Notes: generated by a model not told the origin, from the sequence alone. Counted from the stretch's first letter, positions 53,101 to 58,618 are shown. The stretch: 64,000 nt of DNA from Planctobacterium marinum (GCF_036322805.1 NZ_AP027272.1:3534001-3598000), one strand, 5' to 3'. A program made the numbers and translations.

Positions 53101-53818
53101 GGGAGCCGCCAGAGAGGGATATACTAGAAGCACCGCCGTCAAACGTTCCTGTCAGTCCGCTGCAGGTTGTGCTGAAATTGGGTGCATCTGCCAGTACCAA
53201 TCCGTCAGGGAAGGTGTTGGCAAACTGAAAAGAAAACACATTATTCGCTAACCCTGTACCATCGACTGTGAAAGTCAACGTTGTGACCTGACCAGGTTCA
53301 ATAGTGCCGGGGCTAAAAGCGGAACTGAGGAACATACCAGAACTATCCACAATCAAATCGGCACTCGCCGCGGTGACGCTGCCCGCTGACGTAGATAAGC
53401 TACCCGAAGCCACTGTATGTGTACCTGCGGTTGAACTGGTAATGTCCACCTGCACGGTACAACTGTCATTTCCACCGATACGCGCATCAGAGAAACTCAA
53501 GCTACTACCAGACGCAGGTGCACTGAAACTCGCCAATAAACAAGTTGTAGATGCTGCCGCTTGCTGAGCGACTGTCACGCCTGTTGGCAACGAGACAGTA
53601 AAGCCGACTTCGGAAACACCTGTACTATTTGCGCTGTTGTCGATTGTAAAAGTAGCGGTTGATACTTCTCCGGGCTTAATTGTGCTGGGAGACAATGACA
53701 AGCTAAATGTGGGAGTGCTGGCATAGCTGAGAGGACTAAATAAAGCCAATGCAACAATGATCCAAAGTCCTTTTAAAACGAAAAGGAAGCGAAGCTTTTT
53801 AAGTGTGTTCGAAGCCAT
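38126..53818 (-). CDS. Giant modular Ig-like repeat surface protein with GlyGly-CTERM tail
   Basis: A 5,230-residue protein of roughly half a megadalton. A signal peptide (~1-33) is followed by six or seven modules of ~130 residues, each with a Cys pair (to ~900). Eleven near-identical 95-residue Ig-like repeats occupy 1032-2076. Then come an SbsA-like Big_5 domain, a Calx-beta-like domain, cadherin-like modules, seven putative Ig (He_PIG) modules (each with a [IL]-x-G-x-P start and a TG-x-L-x-G end), an HYR-like domain and a second Calx-beta-like domain. Thrombospondin type 3 calcium repeats (DTDGDLIPD, DSDGDGIPD) and three tandem-95 modules complete it. The C-terminus (SSGGSLTLWWLLLSLLLL plus a basic tail) matches GlyGly-CTERM, the rhombosortase sorting signal linked to type II secretion. 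Likely a surface-anchored or released adhesin. It heads the unit containing the cytochrome gene. Confidence 0.9.
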   Translation of the reverse strand: MASNTLKKLRFLFVLKGLWIIVALALFSPLSYASTPTFSLSLSPSTIKPGEVSTATFTIDNSANSTGVSEVGFTVSLPTGVTVAQQAAASTTCLLASFSAPASGSSLSFSDARIGGNDSCTVQVDITSSTAGTHTVASGSLSTSAGSVTAASADLIVDSSGMFLSSAFSPGTIEPGQVTTLTFTVDGTGLANNVFSFQFANTFPDGLVLADAPNFSTTCSGLTGTFDGGASSISLSGGSLTLGTTCTASVDLTSDTEGSYKNETTAGLYYETGNFVPFTLSTTATFLTVEKGTVSSAFSSFGSPGSTITLDFSIRNTDRENGITDLSFTNDLNATLSGLAATALPATGYCGSGSTISGSSNLSLSGINLASGESCEFSITVLVPANAAAGSYTNTTSTINLTLGSATTLPAVSATLQVLQAPTLTISTDASIIAAGDTFTSTFTLTNTDNSNALSSGAFTMDIAGVMASATISALPAANTCGSGSTFTQTASSSAGSESTAIFKVSGASLAAGASCNFSITVTSPTDAVTQSYTFTTSTGSATVNGSTVYFRPVSTSLSVQAAPVFSMSLSADSVAPGGSLSAEFTITHSASSAADATNVGFTLDLDSVISGMVMTGGDQADICGSGSSLSGTGALTFSGGTLSPDNSCSFTVPISIPSSAATGSKTLTTSTMTADSSGLSLTSAARTADFLVTGLTLSHTYLTNPTLPNSSSIIRYTISNNANSPAASNIAFSHNLSSVISTMTSTGSLPTEPCGTGSAITGPSNLSFSGGNLAPGANCSFDVTASIPAGATDSNYISVTSDVSATVDSINTTTSASSATLTVESLTALLSTTAGASTSTSPIPVTISFSRDVNGLDASDFTVTNGSAANLSGSGDTYTVNITPSADGDVTVTLPANAVSDAVDSSVQNPESNTLTIDYSATPSTVTPTLSISSASASLTSGGPITYTVTYSNADLVNLATSHVTLNKTGTADATVSVTGSGVTERTVSLSNISGDGTLGISIAAVTARHESGGTSEAAGPSGTFSVDNTSPTVTITDSVADSINAAFTATFTFSEDVTGFAESDITATNASLSDFAITSASVYTATVTPTADGSVTLDVAASVATDSASNGNTAATQYSVNYDTTAPTIDITGPTTSQNAAFTATFTFSEDVTGFAESDITATNASLSDFASTSASVYTATVTPSSEGSVTLDVAASVATDSASNGNTAATQYSVDYDATAPTIDITGPTTSQNAAFTATFTFSEDVTGFVESDITATNASLSDFASTSASVYTATVTPTADGSVTLDVAASVATDSASNGNTAATQYSVDYDATAPTIDITGPTTSQNAAFTATFTFSEDVTGFAESDITATNASLSDFASTSASVYTATVTPTADGSVTLDVAASAATDSASNGNTAATQYSVNYDTTAPTIDITGPTTSQNAAFTATFTFSEDVTGFAESDITATNASLSDFASTSASVYTATVTPSSEGSVTLDVAASVATDSASNGNTAATQYSVDYDATAPTIDITGPTTSQNAAFTATFTFSEDVTGFVESDITATNASLSDFASTSASVYTATVTPTADGSVTLDVAASVATDSASNGNTAATQYSVDYDATAPTIDITGPTTSQNAAFTATFTFSEDVTGFAESDITATNASLSDFASTSASVYTATVTPTADGSVTLDVAASAATDSASNGNTAATQYSVNYDTTAPTIDITGPTTSQNAAFTATFTFSEDVTGFAESDITATNASLSDFASTSASVYTATVTPSSEGSVTLDVAASVATDSASNGNTAATQYSVNYDTTAPTIDITGPTTSQNAAFTATFTFSEDVTGFVESDITATNASLSDFASTSASVYTATVTPTADGSVTLDVAASVATDSASNGNTAATQYSVDYDATAPTIDITGPTTSQNAAFTATFTFSEDVTGFAESDITATNASLSDFASTSASVYTATVTPTADGSVTLDVAASVATDSASNGNTAATQYSVNYDTTAPTIDITGPTTSQNAAFTATFTFSEDVTGFAESDITATNASLSDFVSTSASVYTATVTPSSEGNVTLDVAASAATDSASNGNTAATQYTVNYDVTAPTLSSSSPSDDSTLVQVDTDLVLEFSESIYFNSSSSGTLEVIRLSDSNSELENITLTLNAGELSGQGSATISDATLTINLNENLKAGGSYAIRMSSDLLNDEAGNAYDGISSLTALNFNTIPALILLVDTTQLIEEKEETATVTVALRNAEGQALNASSSVTVNLSFTGSTATNGDDFNVSGITNNALTISAGNSESSFTITSINDSPLADEPEQVLVAIDNIPSANALEETTQQITVNIVENAVPEVTNLPTQFTIQEDTKTNLALSDVVISDSEGDSVQLNFVVSEGDILSPLGSVSGVVVTQVDTQTLQLAGTAAEINSFLDDSNAIALIPLANSNSQFNLSLTVTDGTETSAAATVAINITAVNDAPELINGQSIGFDMSGGTIPSVTAYTETESGITMTVSLDAGNLTVADLQTLGGTEGNVLYSNGSAVTNDMSVTFSEEVNLASLQLFFAAGTEPQTMTFTPLGGTGTSFTVPASKFAIDNVGSKIDFDGWNGVTGMTVTSVESAFSVGIDSLVVSKASTDISVTEDISFALDMSSLTISDADSTLLNLELTVPSGNLSLLNSSTSGSSISTTSNGLSVSGTATQINLFLNETGIVLYTPAENANGENLTAISLSVNDNDGSAALVRQVIGVNVSAVNDAPVVTNLNGDSVNFTQGTSSVRIDANNDAALSDVDDTDFDGGQLIVSVTSGGVSADDLISLQSGLLDKSAGASVTVDNITVGTLVNAIGVGNDLVVNLNANANADRVSRLLQAVTYFNNNTIDSVFTARQISVQVSDGEDVSASSLVTVTFTPLDRDSSFTFDVPFTRITSEALSQSTAQTAVVIDINDSGSDGVNTVITGINFAVTGTLNADNMSFSLREVNESNATTIATYFGVYANGILSFDDTINIANGSSNIQLYLEAWFNDTAPLVDNSNISFSITPTVQVSVSETGSQIGTSTTQQPVTLTLDIEATQLLYSRQPEGVVSGNGFAVTPLVAATDRHGLLDTDFNEAILLSVSGPGLLTGNTAAAAAGIASFDGLSYAATEDNELILLTASSGALETVTSDNIVSQVIATNIRFDVQPAPLLVNAGSVTQFTTAPSLSAVNGQGVLDTDFFEEVALQVTNASGSAQLAGLGDLDDSSDTVTLNFDSGVVTFESLQITYETQSEIDESFNLLVTSNGLSQALSEEITVNTGPVLEGLSSELSVTEDVLSNIDLSNLVLTSSQAQSIVMTLTVNSGALSAAAGDGTIDQVQITGSGSSTLILQGAITDISALLTDVEAIQYMTALNDDSEDSLIISVSDGSLESVGTAVLSIVAVNDAPVISGDADTSVLQGAEYQFGAIASDIDSDNLVFAIANQPSWTDFNVESGVLSGVPGAQDVGLNEDIVISVSDGELSAQLPAFSIEVISTNSAPVAEDQTVTAIEDTAINIGLSASDAEGNELEYSIVTTATAGVVQLNGAVVTYLPNADVSGVTDTFTFVANDGQFESNIATVTIEITPVNDAPEISGEPQVSVATGSEYLFEPNASDIDSEQLLFSISGQPLWSSFDTQTGRLSGSPLTEDIGLYTDIVISVSDGEVSSSLSAFTIEVFSDGTAPVAQDQTATVAEDNTIQVTLVASDIDNDNLTYRIIETTNSGVLQLVDNVAQYTPQQDISGVTDSFTFVANDGEFDSNIATVTISITPVNDAPLISGVPATRIKVLKTYNFAPQVTDVDSESLTFSIENRPDWANFANNTGVLSGTPSTEDAGVYGGVKIIVSDGELSAELPAFDIEVLVNSAPELLGTPDVVVQVGEAYQFTPQATDPDGDELRFSINNLPTWAAFDTTNGALTGSPASNDVGTFTGIIISVTDGVNTVSLPAFSIRVCEVCENIAPEISGVPASSVTAGGAYEFTPVATDENNDVLQFSIANIPNWASFDPTTGRLAGTPAQSDVGLYRNIVITVSDGQDSVSLSAFSVEVLSSNSAPTISGNPATTAASGVQYSFTPSASDVDGDDLLFSIVNKPSWASFNPNSGRLRGTPVKDDAGLFTDIVIRVTDGVNDVVALPEFTIEVTSQNSAPVITGTPRTTVTQGTVYLFSPSASDADGDALTFSVSNLPDWLALNEQTGSITGTPQEEDVGDYTNIELSVSDGNEQTSLPSFAISVVSSNTAPVATNSEVSTSEDKSVTIIANAVDENQDELTFTIINPPLNGTLNTTDSGWVYNPSANFNGVDSFDYSVSDGELTSEQATVTVNVTAVNDKPEAVNDEITLDQLESGIYTLDVLANDIDPDIATNGDVLSLQRVSANLGTAQITDNQLEVNLGTTFIGTVNLTYSIRDAEAKNDTARVSLTISGVADINAPIITVPEDVTVEATGLITQVNPGTASAIDAEGNQLPVTLLDPNLNFAPGVHTLYWQAEDSFGSVSTEEQRITVLPIISLASAEATAEGTTVEVEFLLNGDAPSYPYAVSYTLSGTAEGNGVDYTGGAGTVTFTEGQLAKESFDVHIDSEIEIDETIIVSLDEGQNIGANSTATITISEDNIAPTITLTVLQDSIPTFVVAQDEGQTIVMAEVADPNPQDSLSLDWTAEGIDIFSTTGDSFEFDPSVLDTGRYEVSLYVNDDGEPILDATESVVFEIVTSRSELSETEDTDGDLIPDAQEGYGDSDGDGIPDYLDAIDDCNVIASQAQEQSQFLVESEPGVCMRVGDTASQNDSNGVQVVVDNNAPRQSRTNQYGERVELLANDLPEDRNYENVGGIFDFVLYDLQTAGQVVRVVMPQSQPIPENAVYRKYNPSTELWRSFVSNDNNKVFSAPGAEGNCPPPGAANYKAGLTADHWCVQLLINDGGPNDQDGAANAAIADPGGVAIFISDNTKPVAADDNIQMSWNSEVEIDVLRNDSDADGDQLSIRSAEANIGIVEIRSDRLLYIARAGYAGRDTISYAIGDGNGGRANAKVVLEIRGNRAPGASDDFAETDNLTPIVIDVLANDIDVDGDEISVVSAVANSGSVVVLADNQIQYTPELSFSGLDIVTYEVVDTNGATAIATVSVFVDGNESPVAASDSVVTEYETSVTVDVILNDSDPDGDALMVIAAQANNGRVVVNDDNTITYTPEAGFSGTDIISYTITDGALEASSQVTVTVNPEPVEVVKVTGSSGGSLTLWWLLLSLLLLGYRSALSGKRAKIGIKFMS
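38200..38256 (-). other. GlyGly-CTERM sorting signal of the giant protein
   Basis: Encodes the tripartite C-terminal signal: a Gly-Gly-Ser motif, a hydrophobic helix beginning LTLWW, and basic residues after it. In known systems rhombosortase cleaves here. No rhombosortase gene is in this window. Confidence 0.8.
47591..50725 (-). repeat. Eleven tandem 285-bp coding repeats with 855-bp higher-order period
   Basis: Eleven units of exactly 285 bp encode 95-residue Ig-like repeats. Units 2-4 (49586-50440) and 5-7 (48731-49585) appear identical by eye, and 8-10 (47876-48730) differ at a few positions, so three units form an 855-bp supra-repeat. Sequence markers repeat in the cycle TPSSEG, then GFVESD, then the third unit of each triplet (GFAESD with TPTADG). 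The first (50441-50725) and last (47591-47875) units are the most divergent, as expected after unequal crossing-over. Confidence 0.95.
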
Positions 53819-53933
53819 GTGCGCGTGTTCTAGTTAAGAGTTACTGTTGAATATAGAAAAGTCTGAAAGATATTGCTACAATTTTGAAGTGATTTCTCCA
53901 TTATTACGCAATTAAATTATAACGACTATAAAT

Positions 53934-54872
53934 ATGCGCAAAACCCTTGTTTTATTTCATTTTTTTACCTGTTTGGTAGTTAGCGTCTCGATGGCTGAGA
54001 CAATCGAATTTAAAGGCCCCCGGTATAATATCAGGCTCGACAATGCCGTTTCACTCAATCCATCAAAAGACCCAGACAAGTGGCTCAATCAGAACGATTA
54101 CATCAAGCTGGTATACACTGAACACAATAAATCCAGGCAACAAATTCACAATCAGCTGACCAGTTTGGCAGAAAAGTCGCTAAACCAATTTAAGATTGAC
54201 GAAGTAATTGGATTGAAACAACAAGAAGATCTGGTGTTGATCAAATCGCTGGTAGCTGACACCGAATTCTTGCGAATTATAAAATTAATTAGCAGAGATA
54301 CGAACTGTGCTGTATTGGATTTGTCACTGCCACTCTCAAAAGCCAAACAATACCAAGATAACATTGTAAACATGCTCAATAGCATGCGATGGGAAGCAAG
54401 CAAACTTTTGAGAGTTAACGATGAACCGCTGGTTCAGCTCAATCAACCTGTCGGTTTTAAACCGACACAAAAATTCGCAAACTCACTGGTTTTAAGAACT
54501 ACAAACGACAATACTTCATTGCCAGAAGCTAACTTGGTTCTTAGCATTATCACCGAAACCATCGCGACCGAAGATTTGGCAGAGAAAACTCGAAGTATTC
54601 TGTCTCAATCAAAATCTTTGCAGAAATTCAAAATCATGGATATCACCGAGTTATCGTCAAAATGGGGGGATATGGTTATTGCCAGAGTATCCGGACGATA
54701 CGATGCATCACAAATAGAAGTCGATATTAGCCATACCACCATAAAAATGGGCGATTTCTTACTTGTCGCTCAACTTAGTACAATTCGAAATACTGAAAGC
54801 TTTCTAAAGTTAGAGGATGTAATGGAACAGGTATTATCCAATTTGGTTTTTGACGCGACTTTGGGCAAATAA
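53934..54872 (+). CDS. Secreted protein of unknown function
   Basis: A 312-residue protein I do not recognise. The N-terminus is a good signal peptide (MRKTLVLFHFF, cleavage near VSMA-ET at ~21), so it is probably periplasmic. The rest is mixed alpha/beta with a single Cys near residue 124 and no lipobox. It is divergent from the giant surface-protein gene across 115 bases that should hold both promoters, and it precedes two further secreted-protein genes on the same strand. A role linked to the giant protein or to the downstream peptide locus is possible but only inferred from position. Confidence 0.65.
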   Translation: MRKTLVLFHFFTCLVVSVSMAETIEFKGPRYNIRLDNAVSLNPSKDPDKWLNQNDYIKLVYTEHNKSRQQIHNQLTSLAEKSLNQFKIDEVIGLKQQEDLVLIKSLVADTEFLRIIKLISRDTNCAVLDLSLPLSKAKQYQDNIVNMLNSMRWEASKLLRVNDEPLVQLNQPVGFKPTQKFANSLVLRTTNDNTSLPEANLVLSIITETIATEDLAEKTRSILSQSKSLQKFKIMDITELSSKWGDMVIARVSGRYDASQIEVDISHTTIKMGDFLLVAQLSTIRNTESFLKLEDVMEQVLSNLVFDATLGK

Positions 54873-55009
54873 ATTTCGCCAATCACCAAAAAGTAGAAAA
54901 GAAATGTCGTACATTACTGCATTCTGGTGTGGATTATCTGGAAAAATGGTTTAAATTAATACTTATTCGTATATTTAAACCCAGTTTGAATCTTAAAAGG
55001 CCTTTGTAA

Positions 55010-55519
55010 ATGAAAATTACTCACCGTCTTGAAATCAAAGCATTGATGGCAAGCACTGCATTATTGTTTGCCGGCAATGCCATCTCAGGAGACCTTTTTG
55101 AATTAAATAAAAAAGGACTAGGGTCTCAGCAAAATCCGACGGTGCAGGCGAAATTGTCCTCTACTCATATCTCGTTAAACGTTCAAGGCGCTTCACACGG
55201 CGGTACCATTTCTATCTCAGGCCCGGCCGGATTCGCGCATACGATAGAATTCAGTGGCTCATCCGAAACCGTGAACCTGTTAGAGAGCGACAGCCTCTTA
55301 GCAAAAAACAATCAATTGCCCCCGGGAAGATACAATTATCAGATCACCACCCATGTTGGCCCGCTCAAACTCATTAGGGATACCATGAATAATGGTCGCG
55401 GAGAAAATAACTTCACATACGCAGGAAAGCCTGTTTTCCACTCAGGTAGCTTCATTGTTGAAGGTGGAAGCATTAAGCAATTTGCGCAAACCAACGAACC
55501 AGCACCCGCGAGATGGTAA
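55010..55519 (+). CDS. Small secreted protein of unknown function
   Basis: A 169-residue exported protein with a signal peptide (~1-26, ending NAISG-D). The mature part is predicted to be beta-rich, with an Ig-like or carbohydrate-module feel (HGGTISISGPAGFAHTIEF, LPPGRYNYQI), and contains no cysteines. I cannot assign a family. It is immediately followed by the S74-domain protein, whose first possible start overlaps its stop codon, so the two are likely co-expressed and may function together at the cell surface. Confidence 0.65.
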   Translation: MKITHRLEIKALMASTALLFAGNAISGDLFELNKKGLGSQQNPTVQAKLSSTHISLNVQGASHGGTISISGPAGFAHTIEFSGSSETVNLLESDSLLAKNNQLPPGRYNYQITTHVGPLKLIRDTMNNGRGENNFTYAGKPVFHSGSFIVEGGSIKQFAQTNEPAPARW

Positions 55520-55566
55520 TGATGAAGAAAACGCTTCCCTCCTGTTTAACTCTGAGTGAAATCACT

Positions 55567-57297
55567 ATGAAAGCTTCTTCAATTAAAGACAAAGTCATAT
55601 CCTCTGGAGCTTTGTGCTTAGCACTGGGAATTTTAGGCTTTGCTCCATTAAGCAATGCAGATCAGTTATACACAGATGACGTTATAATCCAGGCCAGCCT
55701 TTGCGTAGGTTTAGATTGTGTTAATGGCGAAAGCTTTAACTATGACACTATTCGACTAAAAGAAAACAATGTTCGAATAAAGTTTCATGATTCAAGTTCG
55801 ACATCAAGCTTCCCATCAAATGACTGGCAAATTACCGCAAATGACTCGGCCAATGGAGGAGCAAATAAATTTTCAATAGAAGATATTTCGGCTACAAAAG
55901 TGCCCTTTACAATTTCAGCCGGAGCACCTGACCATAGTATTTTCGTAAAAGATAATGGATATATAGGCTTCAATACCTCGACGCCTTTAACACAATTGCA
56001 CGTCAAAGACGGCAACTCACCCTCATTGCGTATTGAACAGGATGGCTCTTCAGGCTTCACGTCGCAAAGCTGGGATATTGCCGGTAATGAAACCAACTTT
56101 TTTATTCGCGATGTCACCAACAATAGCAATATTCCATTTAAAATTGCGCCCGGCGCCTCTAAGAACAGTCTCTACATTGCTTCAGACGGTGATGTTGGTC
56201 TTGAAACGCAATCGCCTGATGGTCAATTTGATGTTGCCCACGCAACTGATGCGAACAACCACGCGTTTTTAATTAACCCATCCTCATACGTTGGTGTCAA
56301 TATCGACAATGGCTACGACCCATTGGGCTGGTTTGATGTGCAAATGGGTAATGGTAATTCGGGCTTTTTAGTTCAGACCAATGGTAAAATTGGTATAGGT
56401 ACTGGCACTACTGCCATAACTGGACGTCTGGATGTGCGCGGCCTTGATTACAGCACTTCTTACCTTAATATTGATGACCAAGGTGATATTGGAATAGGTA
56501 CAAATGCCCCTGTTGGCCGTTTTGAAGTCACTTCTATAGGTGGGGCAAATCCATATCTGAGTGTTGACGCCTCTGGTAATGTCGGTGTTGGGACCAATAC
56601 ACCTACTGCTGAATTTGATATTACTTCTAGTGGTGCAAATATGTTGTTGAGGGATAGCGAAGTACCGGGTACTAAGGAGCTTAGAACGCTTTTGAAATTG
56701 CAAAGCCATTGGGGTAATCAGATGCATTTCGTAGCTGACGGTAGCTCTCAAAATAATGAGTTTTATCTCGGTACAAGCAAGTCAGGCAACTCCTTTCTGT
56801 TAACGCAATATACTAACTCAGCAGAGGCACATGAATACAACTTCACTAATGGGCAATTAGTTGTAGTCAGTGGCGGTACAACCACTCTCAGTTTTGATGG
56901 TACGAACATGACTATTAACGGTGCAGTGGTTCAAACATCTAGTCGAACGTCAAAAGATAACATCGTTGGTGTTGATGAAGGCGACATCCTTAACAAGTTG
57001 TCCAACTTGGCGATAAAGAAATGGAACTACATTGCTGATGGTGAAGGTATTAAACATATAGGGCCGATAGCCGAAGATTTTTATGGCTTGTTCGGATTAG
57101 GCGTCGATGAAAAGCACATCACTACAATAGACCTCAGCGGTGTAGCAATTGCTGGTATTCAAGCTTTAAATACCGAATCCAAAGAGAAGGATGCTCAGCT
57201 ACAACAGGAACTGGAAGGTTTAAAGTTGGAAAATAGAATGTTGAGTGATAAGCTTTTGCAGATTGAAACTAAATTACAAAAATTGCTAGAAAACTAA
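55567..57297 (+). CDS. Secreted tail-fibre-like protein with S74-type C-terminal chaperone domain
   Basis: A 576-residue protein with a signal peptide (MKASSIKDKVISSGALCLAL, cleavage near NA-DQ). I chose ATG 55567 because this export signal starts there; the open frame extends upstream to 55513. The middle (~130-380) has repeated elements of the form GN/DVGVGTNTPTAEFDI seen in trimeric tail-fibre-like proteins. From about residue 458 comes a domain resembling peptidase S74 intramolecular chaperones (SSRTSKDNI, HIGPIAEDFYGLFGLG, DLSGVAIAGIQAL). A coiled coil forms the last ~40 residues. In phage and host relatives this domain trimerises then may cut itself off. The lasso-like precursor gene begins 16 bases later. 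Confidence 0.78.
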   Translation: MKASSIKDKVISSGALCLALGILGFAPLSNADQLYTDDVIIQASLCVGLDCVNGESFNYDTIRLKENNVRIKFHDSSSTSSFPSNDWQITANDSANGGANKFSIEDISATKVPFTISAGAPDHSIFVKDNGYIGFNTSTPLTQLHVKDGNSPSLRIEQDGSSGFTSQSWDIAGNETNFFIRDVTNNSNIPFKIAPGASKNSLYIASDGDVGLETQSPDGQFDVAHATDANNHAFLINPSSYVGVNIDNGYDPLGWFDVQMGNGNSGFLVQTNGKIGIGTGTTAITGRLDVRGLDYSTSYLNIDDQGDIGIGTNAPVGRFEVTSIGGANPYLSVDASGNVGVGTNTPTAEFDITSSGANMLLRDSEVPGTKELRTLLKLQSHWGNQMHFVADGSSQNNEFYLGTSKSGNSFLLTQYTNSAEAHEYNFTNGQLVVVSGGTTTLSFDGTNMTINGAVVQTSSRTSKDNIVGVDEGDILNKLSNLAIKKWNYIADGEGIKHIGPIAEDFYGLFGLGVDEKHITTIDLSGVAIAGIQALNTESKEKDAQLQQELEGLKLENRMLSDKLLQIETKLQKLLEN

Positions 57298-57313
57298 AAA
57301 AGTGAGGAACTTT

Positions 57314-57445
57314 ATGGACACTGAAAATAAACTATCTGAACAATCTAAAGCTGAGTGGGAGAAGCCGGAGCTTGAAATATGCGAGTTAAATCAGACTCAA
57401 GCTGCAGGTGGCTCTGGCCCAGATGGGCTTGGTCAGACAACATAA
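57314..57445 (+). CDS. Lasso-like RiPP precursor peptide (43 residues)
   Basis: A short gene encoding a 43-residue peptide, preceded by a strong ribosome site (GAGG at 57304-57307, seven bases from the ATG). The leader carries the motif WEKPELEICELNQT (residues 15-28), close to the W-x-x-P-x-L/I-E-x-L-x-[IV]-N-Q-T pattern of lasso precursors such as the paeninodin group. Thr28 sits at the -2 position expected of lasso leaders. That predicts cleavage after Gln29 and a 14-residue core, AAGGSGPDGLGQTT, with Asp at core position 8, suited to a ring from the core N-terminus to the Asp side chain. The PqqD-like gene starts one base after its stop codon. The precursor call is good; the exact core is inference. 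Confidence 0.75.
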   Translation: MDTENKLSEQSKAEWEKPELEICELNQTQAAGGSGPDGLGQTT

Positions 57446-57446
57446 T

Positions 57447-57737
57447 ATGGAAAATTATAATATCGCTTTGCACTCCATTGTAACCCACTCTGGTGACCAC
57501 ATTGCATCTGAGTTGGATAATGAAGTGGTAATGATGAGCATAGAACAAGGCGAGTATTACGGTTTAGGAAGGATTGGTTCAGCTATATGGAGACTCATAG
57601 CTGAACCGACCAAAGTGGAAGATGTTGTTTCTCATTTGACGGGAGTTTATAACGTCAGCTTTAATCAATGTCAGGAAGAGACGCTAGCTTTCATCCAGCA
57701 CTTGAATGATAAAGGTTTGATTCTTATCTGCGATTAA
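57447..57737 (+). CDS. PqqD-family RiPP recognition protein (lasso B1-like)
   Basis: A 96-residue stand-alone PqqD-like protein (RRE domain) that in RiPP systems binds the leader of the precursor and hands it to the modifying enzymes. The typical beta-strand part (EVVMMSIEQGEYYGLGRIGSAIW) and helical part (VEDVVSHL, ETLAFIQHL) are present. I use ATG 57447, one base after the precursor stop codon. It lacks a clear ribosome site of its own, which suggests translational coupling to the precursor. It corresponds to the B1 half of split lasso B proteins; the B2 protease half is not in this window. Confidence 0.85.
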   Translation: MENYNIALHSIVTHSGDHIASELDNEVVMMSIEQGEYYGLGRIGSAIWRLIAEPTKVEDVVSHLTGVYNVSFNQCQEETLAFIQHLNDKGLILICD

Positions 57738-57751
57738 CATTTTGAGACAAA

Positions 57752-58618
57752 CTAAAAAATCAGGTTATTTTGATTGTCAAGATAACCTAGTTTTTGCATC
57801 ACATTTGAATGTGTACTAACAACCTTTTGAACCTGAGCCTCGGTTAAATACTCCCGCCATCCCCCCGCAATGCCATTTCTAAAAAAATGACTAGTATGGC
57901 TTGGTGTTTCCGCAAAACGTACTTTCGATTCTTGAGCTTTAAGCTTTTCAAACTGAGTGCTGTCTACTGCTTGTTGTAATTCGCTTTGCGTATGCTCTAT
58001 TTGAGCAAAACGAGTAGCCTTATTAAAGTGGGTTAATGGGTCACTCAGTAGATCTTCATAACGAATAACACACACTGGTATTTGAGTTTGCCCGATCCAG
58101 CTTAAAACGTGATGACTCCACCCCCCCATGAAGGTATTAAATTGCGAACGAATTCCATTCGGATGTTGAGATTTTGATTCACCTTGACCGTTTAGATATG
58201 CCATTGTCTCGTCGATGCTTTCATTGAGATGATAATGGTATGAGACAAGAACATCCAGCGGGTTACGAACAATATAGATAACTCCCGCACTAACTTTTGT
58301 CGAGATGATGGGATGCCCGGTGTTTGGCGAAATAAAGGCATCGTGAATCTTACGATATATATGGCTGTCTGAAGCATCGTTAAACAACTCATCATTAAAG
58401 GGCCTTAACCTATCGATTTCTGCGGGTAACAGGTCTGAGGAGTTGACACCCAAGCCCACATCAAAACCCAAACGAGCACTAGCGATAGTATTTTGGATTG
58501 GTAAGTCGTTGATATTCAGTTGCTGCGCAGGTCCCAAAAGTTGGTTGAGAAACAATCTGAACCAAGTGTTCCCAGATTTTGGGTAAGAGGCCAACCAATA
58601 GGTATTTTTGTTGCTCAT
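57752..58618 (-). CDS. PAPS-dependent sulfotransferase
   Basis: A 288-residue cytosolic-type sulfotransferase. The 5'-phosphosulfate loop YPKSGNTW is at 12-19. The 3'-phosphate site lies around IYIVRNPLDVLVSYHYH. A late RNGIAGGWREYLT segment matches the family's FRKG-x-x-G-x-W signature. The gene is the last of a three-gene minus-strand unit, its start overlapping the stop of the pseudokinase gene by four bases. Given the adjacent precursor and cyclase, the peptide may be its substrate, but a carbohydrate or lipid is equally possible. Confidence 0.88.
   Translation of the reverse strand: MSNKNTYWLASYPKSGNTWFRLFLNQLLGPAQQLNINDLPIQNTIASARLGFDVGLGVNSSDLLPAEIDRLRPFNDELFNDASDSHIYRKIHDAFISPNTGHPIISTKVSAGVIYIVRNPLDVLVSYHYHLNESIDETMAYLNGQGESKSQHPNGIRSQFNTFMGGWSHHVLSWIGQTQIPVCVIRYEDLLSDPLTHFNKATRFAQIEHTQSELQQAVDSTQFEKLKAQESKVRFAETPSHTSHFFRNGIAGGWREYLTEAQVQKVVSTHSNVMQKLGYLDNQNNLIF

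Noticed and set aside
57407-57412. Double-glycine leader cleavage after Gly33 of the precursor
   Set aside because: No C39 peptidase or bacteriocin exporter is nearby, and the W-x-x-P...T leader pattern points to lasso-type cleavage instead. Not fully excluded.
57408-57446. Earlier GTG start for the PqqD-like gene
   Set aside because: It would overlap the precursor's C-terminal codons in another frame, and the added residues do not fit the family; ATG 57447 gives a normal PqqD start.
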